A stretch of 56,494 nucleotides of DNA from assembly GCA_012798695.1 (NCBI GenBank), contig JAAZMR010000055.1, forward strand, positions 1 through 56,494. The letters run 5' to 3'. This stretch comes from Bacillota bacterium (GTDB lineage Bacteria; Bacillota; Limnochordia; DTU087). The notes below the pieces were generated by a model. The model ran no database searches. It saw only the letters and a program-made list of their open reading frames with translations, and was not told where the DNA came from. Positions within the stretch are counted from its first letter, which is position 1; every line of letters begins with the position of its first letter. Below are positions 36,185 to 44,291 of the stretch, in pieces. The translations under genes were made by a program, and so were the position numbers.

Positions 36185-37168
36185 ATGTCTCGTTATATAG
36201 CGCGTAGATTACTACAGATGATTCCATTGCTGATCGGGATTTCGATCCTGGTTTTTCTCTTGGTACACCTTTCTCCCGGTGATCCGATCCGCATGCTCTT
36301 AGGTGAAGACGCTACAGATGAAGATGTGGCACGCTTAAACGAGGTATATGGATTTGATCAGCCTTTGCACATTCAGTATTTTCGTTGGTTGAGTAACGCC
36401 CTGCAAGGGAATCTAGGAGTCTCTATCCGGCAGGGTATCTCAGTTAGTACCCTCATTTTCGAACGGCTGGGGGCTACCTTGGAGTTGGCGGTGGTGTCAG
36501 TGCTGATCGCCGTTGGCCTGGGGGTCCCTTTAGGGATTATCGCCGCCGTGAATCGGGGAACGATTACTGACTATGCCACGATGATCCTGGCTTTGATCGG
36601 TGTCTCTACACCGGGATTTTGGCTAGGTTTGATTTTGCTTTCCCATGTTGCACTAAAAGTGGATTTCTTCCCTATATTTGGGCGGGATGGGTCGATTTTC
36701 TACGGCCTTTGGGTATTAGTTACTCAGTTGCGCGTTGATGAGCTGATTACGGGCCTCCGATATATAATCCTTCCGGCTTTCAGCATAGGAACCGGCATGA
36801 TGGCTATTATTGCTCGTTTGACGCGTTCCAGTCTCTTAGAAGTCTTAGGTAAAGACTACATCCGTACAGCCAGGGCAAAAGGATTAGATGGTAAAATCGT
36901 TATTCTCAAACACGCCCTGCGCAATGCTCTCATGCCCGTAGTCACCATTATTGGGATTCAGTTTGGTGCTATGCTCGGTGGAGCAGTTGTCACAGAGACG
37001 GTTTTTGCTTGGCCGGGAGTCGGCCGACTCGTAGTCAATGCCATCAGCCAACGAGATTTCCCCATCATTCAAGGTGGGGTTTTGATGATGGCCATCATTT
37101 TCACTCTCGTCAACCTCATGGTCGACTTAAGTTATGCTTTGATTAACCCTCGGATTCGTTATGACTAA
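36185..37168 (+). CDS. peptide-type ABC transporter permease, DppB family
   Basis: A 327-residue inner-membrane permease. It shows the DppB N-terminus (YIARRLLQMIPLLIGISIL), VHLSPGDPI, six membrane segments and the EAA loop DYIRTARAKGL...LKHALRNALMPV near residue 225. It ends VDLSYALINPRIRY, as DppB-type proteins do. AAGGAG lies 12 bases before the ATG, an unusually long spacing. It follows the binding protein gene across the 36078 hairpin and precedes the DppC-type partner by 14 bases. Confidence 0.95.
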   Translation: MSRYIARRLLQMIPLLIGISILVFLLVHLSPGDPIRMLLGEDATDEDVARLNEVYGFDQPLHIQYFRWLSNALQGNLGVSIRQGISVSTLIFERLGATLELAVVSVLIAVGLGVPLGIIAAVNRGTITDYATMILALIGVSTPGFWLGLILLSHVALKVDFFPIFGRDGSIFYGLWVLVTQLRVDELITGLRYIILPAFSIGTGMMAIIARLTRSSLLEVLGKDYIRTARAKGLDGKIVILKHALRNALMPVVTIIGIQFGAMLGGAVVTETVFAWPGVGRLVVNAISQRDFPIIQGGVLMMAIIFTLVNLMVDLSYALINPRIRYD

Positions 37169-37182
37169 AGGAGGCGGCCAAT

Positions 37183-38013
37183 ATGAAGCAAATTCTGCGC
37201 AACAAGAGTGCCTTGACAGGGCTGATCCTGATCGGCGTTTTGCTCATTGTGGCTATATTTGCCGATGTCGTCGCACCTAAGGATCCCTATGAAATGGATA
37301 TCTGGGAGAGTTTTCGGCCTCCGGAGGGTTTGAAGGGGGAATACATCTTAGGTACCGATGATATGGGCCGGGATGTACTAAGCCGCATCATCATGGGTTC
37401 TAGAGTGTCACTCCTAGTAGCAGCAGTGGCTACCGGAGTGTCCCTCGTTTTTGGGGTGACCCTTGGGGCTATAGCAGGGTATGTAGGTGGCACCACCGAC
37501 ACTGTTATTATGCGCATCATGGATTTGATCTTGGCTTTCCCTTCCATTTTACTGGCTATTGCCATTGTAGCATCTCTAGGGCCAGGTGTTGCTAATGCCA
37601 TGCTCGCCATCGCCATAGTCCGCATACCGGCTATGGTAAGGATCACCCGCAGCATGGTGTTAAGCCTCAAAGAAGAGGAATTTGTGGTCGCAGGCAAGGC
37701 CTTAGGGCTTTCACATGCTAGGATCCTGTTTCGCCATATTTTGGTTAATTGCTATGCACCTATCCTAGTGGTCGCCACTCTCAATATGGGTACAGCGATC
37801 ACAGTAGAGGCTACCTTGAGCTTTTTGGGGCTCGGGGCACAGCCGCCAATCATTAGTTGGGGGAGAATGCTGGCTCTGGGCAGAGATGCCATACGCTCAG
37901 CTCCATATATTACGCTTTTCCCAGGTCTGGCTATCGTCTTTACCGTGCTGGGGTTTAACCTTCTCGGAGATGGCTTGAGAGATATTTCCGACCCCCAGCT
38001 AAGAGGCCGCTAG
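37183..38013 (+). CDS. peptide-type ABC transporter permease, DppC family
   Basis: A 276-residue permease with the DppC opening (LRNKSALTGLILIGVLLIVAI), the ILGTDDMGRDVLSRIIMGSRVSL block, six membrane segments and the EAA loop EEEFVVAGKALGLSHARI. It ends GFNLLGDGLRDISDPQLRGR, a full-length C-terminus. AAAGGAGG lies eight bases before the ATG. Normally dppD and dppF ATPase genes follow; here the operon ends at a hairpin and an opposite-strand gene. The ATPases must be supplied from elsewhere. Confidence 0.95.
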   Translation: MKQILRNKSALTGLILIGVLLIVAIFADVVAPKDPYEMDIWESFRPPEGLKGEYILGTDDMGRDVLSRIIMGSRVSLLVAAVATGVSLVFGVTLGAIAGYVGGTTDTVIMRIMDLILAFPSILLAIAIVASLGPGVANAMLAIAIVRIPAMVRITRSMVLSLKEEEFVVAGKALGLSHARILFRHILVNCYAPILVVATLNMGTAITVEATLSFLGLGAQPPIISWGRMLALGRDAIRSAPYITLFPGLAIVFTVLGFNLLGDGLRDISDPQLRGR

Positions 38014-38020
38014 GTAGTAG

Positions 38021-38048
38021 GAGGCACTTGCCACACAGCAAGTGCCTC
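38021..38048. terminator. hairpin between converging genes, probable bidirectional terminator
   Basis: A perfect 11-bp stem (GAGGCACTTGC/GCAAGTGCCTC, loop of 6) sits 8 bases after the DppC stop and 30 bases from the lipoprotein stop on the other strand. It lacks a clear T-tract in either direction, so termination efficiency is uncertain. Confidence 0.55.
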
Positions 38049-38078
38049 AGGGTCACAGGTCGCTTTGCCTGTTCTAGA

Positions 38079-39173
38079 TCAGTAATCAATGAGCTCGAGA
38101 CTGTATTTGAAGTAACCCTGAAATTCACCGTCCATCCATACTGCTTGATCGCCACGATACTGGACCATCCCGATGCCCGGTGCTAACCACAGTACACCGT
38201 GTTCATCGAGGGAGGGGGAGTAAGTGGTGATCTTCAGAGTGGGAAAGGTCCCTGCCTCAACTGAGAGGGTTTCCAATTCAAGCTCAGTCAGCTTCTTGTC
38301 TTTTAGGACGTAGTCCATGACTGCTGTTGCTTCTGTTGGTTGCTCCAGCTCGGCATGATACCAATTCAGTGTACCGCCCTCTATCCGCACCCACATCGGA
38401 AACTGGCTATCACCCTGGTCATTGATCCATTTGTATGCCGAAACGTTCTCATCTGTATCCGCCACATGGATCTCGCCCCTCTTTCCAGTCCCTATTAGCG
38501 TTTGAGTAGTTATCTCTTCGGTTTGCCATTCATCATTGTATACTGTAGTCCGATATGTGTTCGAACACTTAGCATCAAAGGGGTAATAGTATCGGAAGAA
38601 ATTATCAACTATTTCGTCGGCCACTCCGATCTCATCAAAGCGCACAGACTCGCCCCGTCTGATAAGGGCCACAATGCTCTGTACTGTACCACTTTCCTTA
38701 GCCGCCTGCACCAACTTATCGAAGTCTACATCACGCTTGCTCTTGAATCCTAGACCCTCCATGCACCTCATAGCAGTGGTGGTAGCGACACTGACTTCAA
38801 CAGGCTTCGGATTCTCACTGGGTGAACCGAGACTCTGCAGGCTACTCACCTTGTAGTTCGTGGGTAGTTTGGCATTGATCACATATGGATCGAATGGCGA
38901 GAGACCCGCAATTGCAAAATACCCGTCAGCATCAGTCACCGCCGTTATGCCTCCATTCTCGACAGTGATCGTAGCACCTTTTACAGGTACCTCGCTGCCC
39001 ATATCGCCACTCGGCTCAGCCAAAGACTTAGCTATCGAAGGCGCTGGCATTACAACCCTGCCAGTTAACAGCATGCTATCTTGTCTATCCGATATGCCGC
39101 CTCCCAATAGCGAACATCCAGCTGTTGAAATGACCAATAATACAAGGCCGACCACCGACATCAGTCTTCTCAT
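38079..39173 (-). CDS. lipoprotein with carboxypeptidase-regulatory-like domain
   Basis: A 364-residue exported lipoprotein. The N-terminus MRRLMSVVGLVLLVISTAGC ends in a lipobox (TAGC) with Cys20. Residues about 40-105 look like a carboxypeptidase-regulatory/transthyretin-like fold (VPVKGATITVENG...TDADGYFAIAGL). The C-terminal 200 residues contain SVEAGTFPTLKI and LWLAPGIGMVQY, a pattern common in envelope lipoproteins of unknown role. The ATG at 39173 is nine bases after AGGAGG; an ATG two codons earlier would be only three bases from it. Transcribed alone. No specific function is recognised. Confidence 0.8.
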   Translation of the reverse strand: MRRLMSVVGLVLLVISTAGCSLLGGGISDRQDSMLLTGRVVMPAPSIAKSLAEPSGDMGSEVPVKGATITVENGGITAVTDADGYFAIAGLSPFDPYVINAKLPTNYKVSSLQSLGSPSENPKPVEVSVATTTAMRCMEGLGFKSKRDVDFDKLVQAAKESGTVQSIVALIRRGESVRFDEIGVADEIVDNFFRYYYPFDAKCSNTYRTTVYNDEWQTEEITTQTLIGTGKRGEIHVADTDENVSAYKWINDQGDSQFPMWVRIEGGTLNWYHAELEQPTEATAVMDYVLKDKKLTELELETLSVEAGTFPTLKITTYSPSLDEHGVLWLAPGIGMVQYRGDQAVWMDGEFQGYFKYSLELIDY

Positions 39174-39701
39174 GTCCATATTCCTCCTCCAAAGTAGATG
39201 CACCAATTTCTTCTTTTTATCGGCCGTATGGCGTCCTGATATTCATGACGAGGACTATCAATGCTACAGGAGTGTAAGTCACTAGACCCCGAGCAGCTTA
39301 AGCCTAGCATAGCCCTAGCCTGCCTCTGAGACTCCTCTGGAAATCAGGCACTTCCCAGATAGATCATTCACACGAACAATTTGCACAGATCCTCCCTCAA
39401 TGTTATCCTCACCTCCGGTTCCATCGCAATCCATTACCTCATAGAGCCTCATGTGCATCACAGCCTTCCATCTCTAATAAGACTCTATCCCATAAATACG
39501 TTCTGTCCAAGTCTTTTATATATATATGTAAAAGTCCCGTGCAATCCCCACCGTCTTGTAAGCCAATCACCATTATCATACAAAAATACGCAATATACTT
39601 TGTGAATCACCATAATGGATTGAATTTTGTGGCAGCCTAGTATACGATATATCTATTAAGAACTACATATTCTCTTAGGCATATTCCAGGGAGGGATTAA
39701 C
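39174..39701. other. intergenic region between lipoprotein and chemoreceptor genes
   Basis: This AT-rich gap of about 530 bases holds the divergent leaders. It contains the chemoreceptor promoter at 39620-39648 and an AT-rich near-palindrome at about 39511-39532. No protein-like frame is seen. Confidence 0.5.
39620..39648 (+). promoter_or_regulatory. candidate sigma-A promoter of the chemoreceptor gene
   Basis: TTGAAT and TACGAT are exactly 17 bases apart, 54 bases upstream of the ATG at 39702. The surrounding sequence is AT-rich. Confidence 0.45.
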
Positions 39702-41576
39702 ATGTCCATGAGGCTGAAGCTTTTTTGCGGGGTGAGCCTGCTGGGGTTGCTTGTTCTAGTTGGCATTGTAGCCTTTATGAGTCAACAGGCCTTGCATGTC
39801 ATTGAGAACAACGAACGCAGTGAGTTGGAGCTCATCGGTAGTGTAATTGAAACAAAACTGGCTGAGCAGATTGAGGCCACTAGAGCTATTACGCTCAGTG
39901 TCGCCAACAATCGAGAGATTCAGAGACTTTTTTCCGAACGCAACCGTGAACAGCTGACAGACGATCTTCTCCCCGCCTATGAAGCTGTCAGTGACAGATT
40001 TGCCCAGATGCAATTTCATCTGCCAGATTCAACTTCGTTTCTTAGGCTGCATCAACCGAGCAAGTTTGGTGATAGCCTTAAGGATTTCCGCTATACTGTG
40101 AATGAATGCAATCGAACCAAAACAGTGACCGCCGGGTTAGAGGAAGGTCGCGGTGGCTATGGATTGCGTGTAGTAGCACCCATGTTTCACAATGGGAGAC
40201 ACATTGGTTCGGTTGAGTTTGGCGGCAATTTCGGTTCTGCCTTTGCCCAGACCCTAAAAGATGATCTCGGTGGCGAGTATTTTATTTATCAGCTGCAAGA
40301 TACCAGTGTGGCTTGGGATGAACATGAAGCTGACGACTCCGGGCTTTTGGTAGCTACTTGTGAAAGTGATCTTTGGCCCGTAGCCAGTGATCTGCTGCCT
40401 GCGGTGCTGGGCGGCAACCAGCAGCAATATCTGTCCACCGATAAGCATGATCTGATTTTGCTGCTGCCCCTCAGAGACTTTCAGCAAAAGGTGATTGGGT
40501 ATATCAAGATGGTACGAGATCGGGAAAAGGTCTTGGCATCAACCGCCAAGACCCGCCGGAATGCATATCTACTGAGCATAAGTGCCGCATTAGTAATCGC
40601 ACTCGTGCTTTATATATTGCAAGGCCGCTTGCTCAAGCCGTTAACCGATCTGGTGATTGCCGCCCAGGCCATGGGGGCCGGTGACTTCACTGTCTCGCTG
40701 TCCCACAATGACAAGGATGAGATTGGCCAAATATCTGCAGCCTTTGCTGAGCTCCGGGATAGGGTTGGAGCCACCATCAATCAGATTGCCGAGGCGTCCA
40801 CGTCCCTAACCCAAGCTAGCCAAAGCTTGTCGGCTTCTACGGAGGAAACGGCTGCGGCAATTCAACAAGTGGCTGGCACCAGTAGTCAATTTGCCCAAGG
40901 AGTAGAGAGACTAACTGACGAAGCCACAAGGATGAATGAAGATGCTGCCAGTATCGCCGAATATGCAACCCATGGCAGTAGTGCTATTCAGCAAGTCGTC
41001 GATAGCAGTGAAGCACTAAGTGCCAAAATCGCCGGTATCACCCAAGCTGTGGGCGAGCTAGGTGGTAGCTCGCAAGAGATCGGCAATATCGTTAGAGTTA
41101 TGGCTGATATTGCGGAACAAACCAATCTCTTAGCACTCAATGCTGCTATTGAAGCCGCTCGGGCCGGAGAACACGGGCGAGGCTTTGCGGTGGTAGCGGA
41201 AGAGGTCAGCAAATTGGCCGAGCAATCCTCACGTAGTGCGTCTGAAATAACCAGTCTGATCCAGGCCATTCAAAAGGCGGCAGATCGAGCCGTCAGCGAT
41301 ATGGGTGAAGGGGCCCAGGCAGCCCAAATGAGTGCCCAAGTCGCCAAGGAAAACGGAGAAATCATCCACCAGATCATTGAAAACGTAGAACAGGTAGCTC
41401 ATCGAGTCCGTGACATGTCGGCTGGATTGCAGGACATGGGCAGCAGTAGTCAGCAAATAGCGGCACTCACCCAAGAGCAATCGGCTGTCATCGGTAACGT
41501 AGCTTCAGCCACGGGCCAACTAAACGCGATGGCAGATGAACTAGAAGAGCTAGTCAAGTGGTTCAAACTAGCTTAG
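39702..41576 (+). CDS. methyl-accepting chemotaxis protein with double-Cache sensor
   Basis: A 624-residue transmembrane chemoreceptor. A first membrane segment (about 6-28) is followed by an extracytoplasmic dCache_3-like sensor to residue 285 ([37 protein letters not shown]). A second membrane segment (about 287-307), a HAMP domain and the signalling helices follow. The hairpin tip [20 protein letters not shown] that contacts CheA/CheW is fully conserved. GGGAGGG precedes the ATG. It is a single-gene unit with its own promoter and a hairpin after it. No che or flagellar genes lie in the window. The ligand is unknown. Confidence 0.96.
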   Translation: MSMRLKLFCGVSLLGLLVLVGIVAFMSQQALHVIENNERSELELIGSVIETKLAEQIEATRAITLSVANNREIQRLFSERNREQLTDDLLPAYEAVSDRFAQMQFHLPDSTSFLRLHQPSKFGDSLKDFRYTVNECNRTKTVTAGLEEGRGGYGLRVVAPMFHNGRHIGSVEFGGNFGSAFAQTLKDDLGGEYFIYQLQDTSVAWDEHEADDSGLLVATCESDLWPVASDLLPAVLGGNQQQYLSTDKHDLILLLPLRDFQQKVIGYIKMVRDREKVLASTAKTRRNAYLLSISAALVIALVLYILQGRLLKPLTDLVIAAQAMGAGDFTVSLSHNDKDEIGQISAAFAELRDRVGATINQIAEASTSLTQASQSLSASTEETAAAIQQVAGTSSQFAQGVERLTDEATRMNEDAASIAEYATHGSSAIQQVVDSSEALSAKIAGITQAVGELGGSSQEIGNIVRVMADIAEQTNLLALNAAIEAARAGEHGRGFAVVAEEVSKLAEQSSRSASEITSLIQAIQKAADRAVSDMGEGAQAAQMSAQVAKENGEIIHQIIENVEQVAHRVRDMSAGLQDMGSSSQQIAALTQEQSAVIGNVASATGQLNAMADELEELVKWFKLA

Positions 41577-41621
41577 TTTGGATTTTCCCACACTCGATCG
41601 CGAGGGCCAGCAGGTAATGAG

Positions 41622-41663
41622 CTCTGCCCTGAGCTTACAGCGTAAGCTAGGCTCAGGGCAGAG
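41622..41663 (+). terminator. hairpin after the chemoreceptor gene
   Basis: A perfect 13-bp stem (41622-41634 with 41651-41663) encloses a smaller TTAC/GTAA stem, about 45 bases after the stop codon. No T-tract follows, so it may act as an inefficient or factor-dependent terminator or protect the 3' end. Confidence 0.55.
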
Positions 41664-41770
41664 TGCTAACAGATCGGCTTAGAGCTCGAATCTGCTTCGC
41701 CAGGTCCTGCAGCCTCCGGATATGTAACTAAGTCGGTTGGATAGCATCATATGTGCTGGATGCTTTGGCC

Positions 41771-41959
41771 TTAGTAACAACCCGAAGTGAGCTCTCGCCA
41801 TGCACCTTCAGGAAAAACCAAAACCAATGGCCGGACTCTCTGTAACCGGTTGTGCCGCTTCCACATTTCTCTTCGGTCTGTCATAACTGGTAGGCTAGCG
41901 ATATCCGCCACCCGCCTTGCCAAATCCCGAAGCAACCTGCGATCTGCTTGGCCAATCAT
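41771..41959 (-). pseudogene. truncated N-terminal remnant of a URO-D-like (uroporphyrinogen decarboxylase family) gene
   Basis: A 62-codon frame whose text RLLRDLARRVADIASLP, then RREMWKRHNRL and RPLVLVFPEGAWREL, matches the start of the long URO-D-family proteins that accompany sugar genes in Bacillota and relatives. These are normally well over 300 residues. The frame ends at a TAA right after WREL, and no recognisable continuation is seen in the 190 bases downstream before the chemoreceptor hairpin. It is most likely the remains of a deleted gene, lying 99 bases downstream of the aldolase gene in the same direction. The similarity is from memory of the family, not from a search. Confidence 0.6.
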
Positions 41960-42002
41960 TGGGTTAGTTCATCCTCTCTAGTGCAGTGACCAGTGCCCCG
42001 CA

Positions 42003-42014
42003 GATGAATTCATC
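42003..42014. repeat. 12-bp perfect palindrome with a third half-site
   Basis: GATGAATTCATC is a perfect palindrome, and ATTCATCT recurs at 42045-42052, pairing with AGATGAAT at 42002-42009. It lies between the aldolase stop and the URO-D remnant. It could be an operator or a hairpin element. Confidence 0.3.
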
Positions 42015-42058
42015 CGGGTTTGAATGCAGCCTTCTCAGGCACCGATTCATCTAAAAAG

Positions 42059-42979
42059 TCATTCCATATACTCATCCCGATATCTTTCCGTCATTCTCCT
42101 CAGCTGCTTGACTTCAAAGCGTTCTGCTGGGGTGAATTGCGAAGCATCCTTCACCCGGGAGTTGAGGGTCATATTTAACCCCTCAAGCTGCAGATAGTAC
42201 TTGCCATTAATCGGATATAGCTGCCGTTCTATTAATGACGCTACCCCAAGAAAGTCTTGCAGCTGCTCAGCTTTCTGAGTTTCCCTTGACCACTGTCTGC
42301 TCAGCCATACATAGAGCTCTGGGTGGAAGTTGGCCATTACTCCACTATACCCGCTGACTCCTAGTTTGAGCGTCTCCAAAAGGGTGGCGGCATTCGCATT
42401 AAATATCTTAAGGTCTGTTCCTTTGACTGCCTCTACTTTTGCCCGCATGTCTTCAATATTGCAGGATGTATCTTTCAGAAATAGGACCCTTTCGGTCGAT
42501 GCACACCAGGCCAAGAGCTCTGGAGACATCAATCTCTTGTACGGGTAAGGGCATTCATAGAAACCGAAAAGGATATCTGGGAGCTCATCGAATAAGATTT
42601 CGGCATTCCTCTTCCAGACATCGTCAGACTCTTCTTCTCCTGCCAACCGATTAGTCACCAGCACTATCGCATTAACGCCGGTATCACTGATCGCCCTTAC
42701 TTCCTCTATCTGATCGGCCATATCATCCGCAATATGGCCCGCAGCTATCACAGGAACACGCCCTGCGGTTTGCTTAACTACACAGCTGGCTATGCCAACT
42801 CTTTCCTCAAGTGATAGCTGAAACATCTCACTAGATTGGCAAACAGCAAAGAGTCCATCGACCTGTCTTGCTATGTACCATTCAACTAGTTCCCTTAGTG
42901 CACCATAGTCTACTGTATTGGCATCAGTAAAAGGAGTAAGCATGGTGGGCCATACTCCATCAGGAATGCATTTGCTCAT
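42059..42979 (-). CDS. DapA/NanA-family aldolase (dihydrodipicolinate synthase family)
   Basis: A 306-residue (beta/alpha)8 class I aldolase. The Schiff-base lysine is K169 (LFLKDTS) and the helper tyrosine is Y141 (FYECPYPY). The loop that reads GTTGE in true DapA is CQSSEMFQL here, so it is probably not lysine biosynthetic. It more likely belongs to a sugar-acid or pyruvate-aldol subgroup. GAGGGGG precedes the ATG. It stands apart from the sugar operons with only the URO-D remnant downstream, so its pathway cannot be named. Confidence 0.88.
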   Translation of the reverse strand: MSKCIPDGVWPTMLTPFTDANTVDYGALRELVEWYIARQVDGLFAVCQSSEMFQLSLEERVGIASCVVKQTAGRVPVIAAGHIADDMADQIEEVRAISDTGVNAIVLVTNRLAGEEESDDVWKRNAEILFDELPDILFGFYECPYPYKRLMSPELLAWCASTERVLFLKDTSCNIEDMRAKVEAVKGTDLKIFNANAATLLETLKLGVSGYSGVMANFHPELYVWLSRQWSRETQKAEQLQDFLGVASLIERQLYPINGKYYLQLEGLNMTLNSRVKDASQFTPAERFEVKQLRRMTERYRDEYME

Positions 42980-43353
42980 CTAAAAGTCCCCCTCTTATCC
43001 TATTTTCGGCCAAGGTATCTAGCTAACTATCTACTGTTTCGAGAAATGATGAAATAACCCCTCTTATCTCGGCGGCCGTTACCTTCTCCATTGGCCATTC
43101 TTGGCACATCTTGATCAGATACAGCTCTCTGATTGAACGGTGTATCAATGGCGATTAGAATGCTCTTACTAGTCAGGGGAAATCCCATGAAGGCAAGTGC
43201 CCTTACCGCCAAACCGCGGACTGGATATGGGCAGAGAAAACCCCTAGCCGAGAGACTACTCTTTACTAGGGGCTTCATTCTGAGGTTTGCATCACACCGG
43301 ACCGGTCAATAACCTATATGCCGCCAGATGCGGGCTGTACCTGCAAATCGACA
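42980..43353. other. intergenic region between TPR gene and aldolase gene
   Basis: This holds the terminator of the 51673-43354 operon and the aldolase leader. An 83-codon frame (43027-43278, minus) starts inside the terminator stem and has no recognisable protein features; I do not treat it as a gene. Confidence 0.5.
43237..43272 (-). terminator. terminator of the envelope operon
   Basis: CCCCTAG/CTAGGGG (7 bp) encloses a second AGAG/CTCT stem. It is followed on the minus strand by TTTTCTCT, about 80 bases after the TPR gene stop. Confidence 0.75.
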
Positions 43354-44271
43354 CTATCTAGTAAGAGCATTCAAAGTACCCTGATACTGGAACCTATACC
43401 ACGCCCAAGAGCTCGGTAGTCCTAGGTTAAGACCCTGCCGCAACATGGCGATGGCTAGAAGTTTTTCGTCCAACTGCGCATAGGCCAACCCTAGTAGTCC
43501 GTAAGCAGCCGCGTCGTTGGGGTTTATCTGGGTTGCATGCAATCCGTAGCTCACGGCATCTTCGTAGTTTCCAGCCAGATAGCTAAAGTGAGCCAACCAG
43601 TAAATGGCATCCGCATTGTCGGGCATGATCGAGACTGCTGTTTCGATTTGCTGCAAGGCTCGCTCCAGATTGCCGGTAACCAGGTAGATAATGGCCAACC
43701 GAACATAGGCCGGAAGGAATTCTGGTGAGAACTGAATAGCCTTCTCGTAATGCTCGATACTGTCATTATACTTTTCCAAGTTCGCAACACTGGGGTTGTC
43801 GTATTTGCCCCACGTATAGTCCATTTCATAAGCCCGACCTAGATAATAGCGGCTCAAAGCTTCATCAGCTCCAAAAGCAATGGCGATGGCGAAGCTCTCT
43901 ATCGCGCGAGGATATATATCTCTCCGATTATTCTCATACTCTAACTCATCTGCCTTATCGAGCCGCAATATACCTAGTATGAAATGATTAGTCGGATATG
44001 TGTAATCATCCTTGGTAAGCTGCTTATACTCATCAATATAGTCATCCCTTTTCCCTGAAGCAAGATAAGCGTCGGCAAGCCTCTCAGCAATCTCCAGGTC
44101 ATACTCGGCTATTTCCAGGCCCTTCTCAAACTCGACAATTGCCCGCTGCCAGTCTCCTACCTGCATAAACTTATTTCCATTCTCTAAGAACTGGTCAGCC
44201 TGAGCCATGACCATAGTGGTGCTGGACACCAATAATGAAAAACATATGAATAACAACAGCTTCCTTCTCAC
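43354..44271 (-). CDS. secreted TPR-repeat protein
   Basis: A 305-residue protein with a signal peptide (about 1-23, ending VMA) followed by tetratricopeptide repeats over most of the chain, for example GDWQRAIVEFEKGL, YNDSIEHYEKAIQFSP, ALQQIETAVSIMP and AVSYGLHATQINP. TPR arrays act as docking scaffolds. The start is a GTG, ten bases after AAAGGAG. It is the last gene of the seven-gene operon that encodes only exported proteins. It would act in the periplasm or at the cell surface, possibly assembling the CsgG/FlgT-like partners. Confidence 0.85.
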   Translation of the reverse strand: MRRKLLLFICFSLLVSSTTMVMAQADQFLENGNKFMQVGDWQRAIVEFEKGLEIAEYDLEIAERLADAYLASGKRDDYIDEYKQLTKDDYTYPTNHFILGILRLDKADELEYENNRRDIYPRAIESFAIAIAFGADEALSRYYLGRAYEMDYTWGKYDNPSVANLEKYNDSIEHYEKAIQFSPEFLPAYVRLAIIYLVTGNLERALQQIETAVSIMPDNADAIYWLAHFSYLAGNYEDAVSYGLHATQINPNDAAAYGLLGLAYAQLDEKLLAIAMLRQGLNLGLPSSWAWYRFQYQGTLNALTR

Positions 44272-44291
44272 TGCACTGACACTCCTTTGCC

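Noticed and set aside
39381-39605. 74-codon plus-strand frame before the chemoreceptor gene
   Set aside because: Composition is atypical (many Ser, His, Pro), no binding site, and the frame ends just before the chemoreceptor promoter.
41664-41720. Possible second URO-D-like fragment (minus strand, RRLQDLAKQIRAL)
   Set aside because: Only about 14 residues resemble the family N-terminus and the frame runs into the chemoreceptor hairpin; too short to support.
42059-42979. Naming the aldolase dapA
   Set aside because: The GTTGE loop typical of dihydrodipicolinate synthase is replaced by CQSSE and no lysine genes are near.
43027-43278. 83-codon minus-strand frame between the TPR and aldolase genes
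   Set aside because: It starts inside the terminator stem of the envelope operon, lacks a ribosome binding site and has no recognisable pattern.
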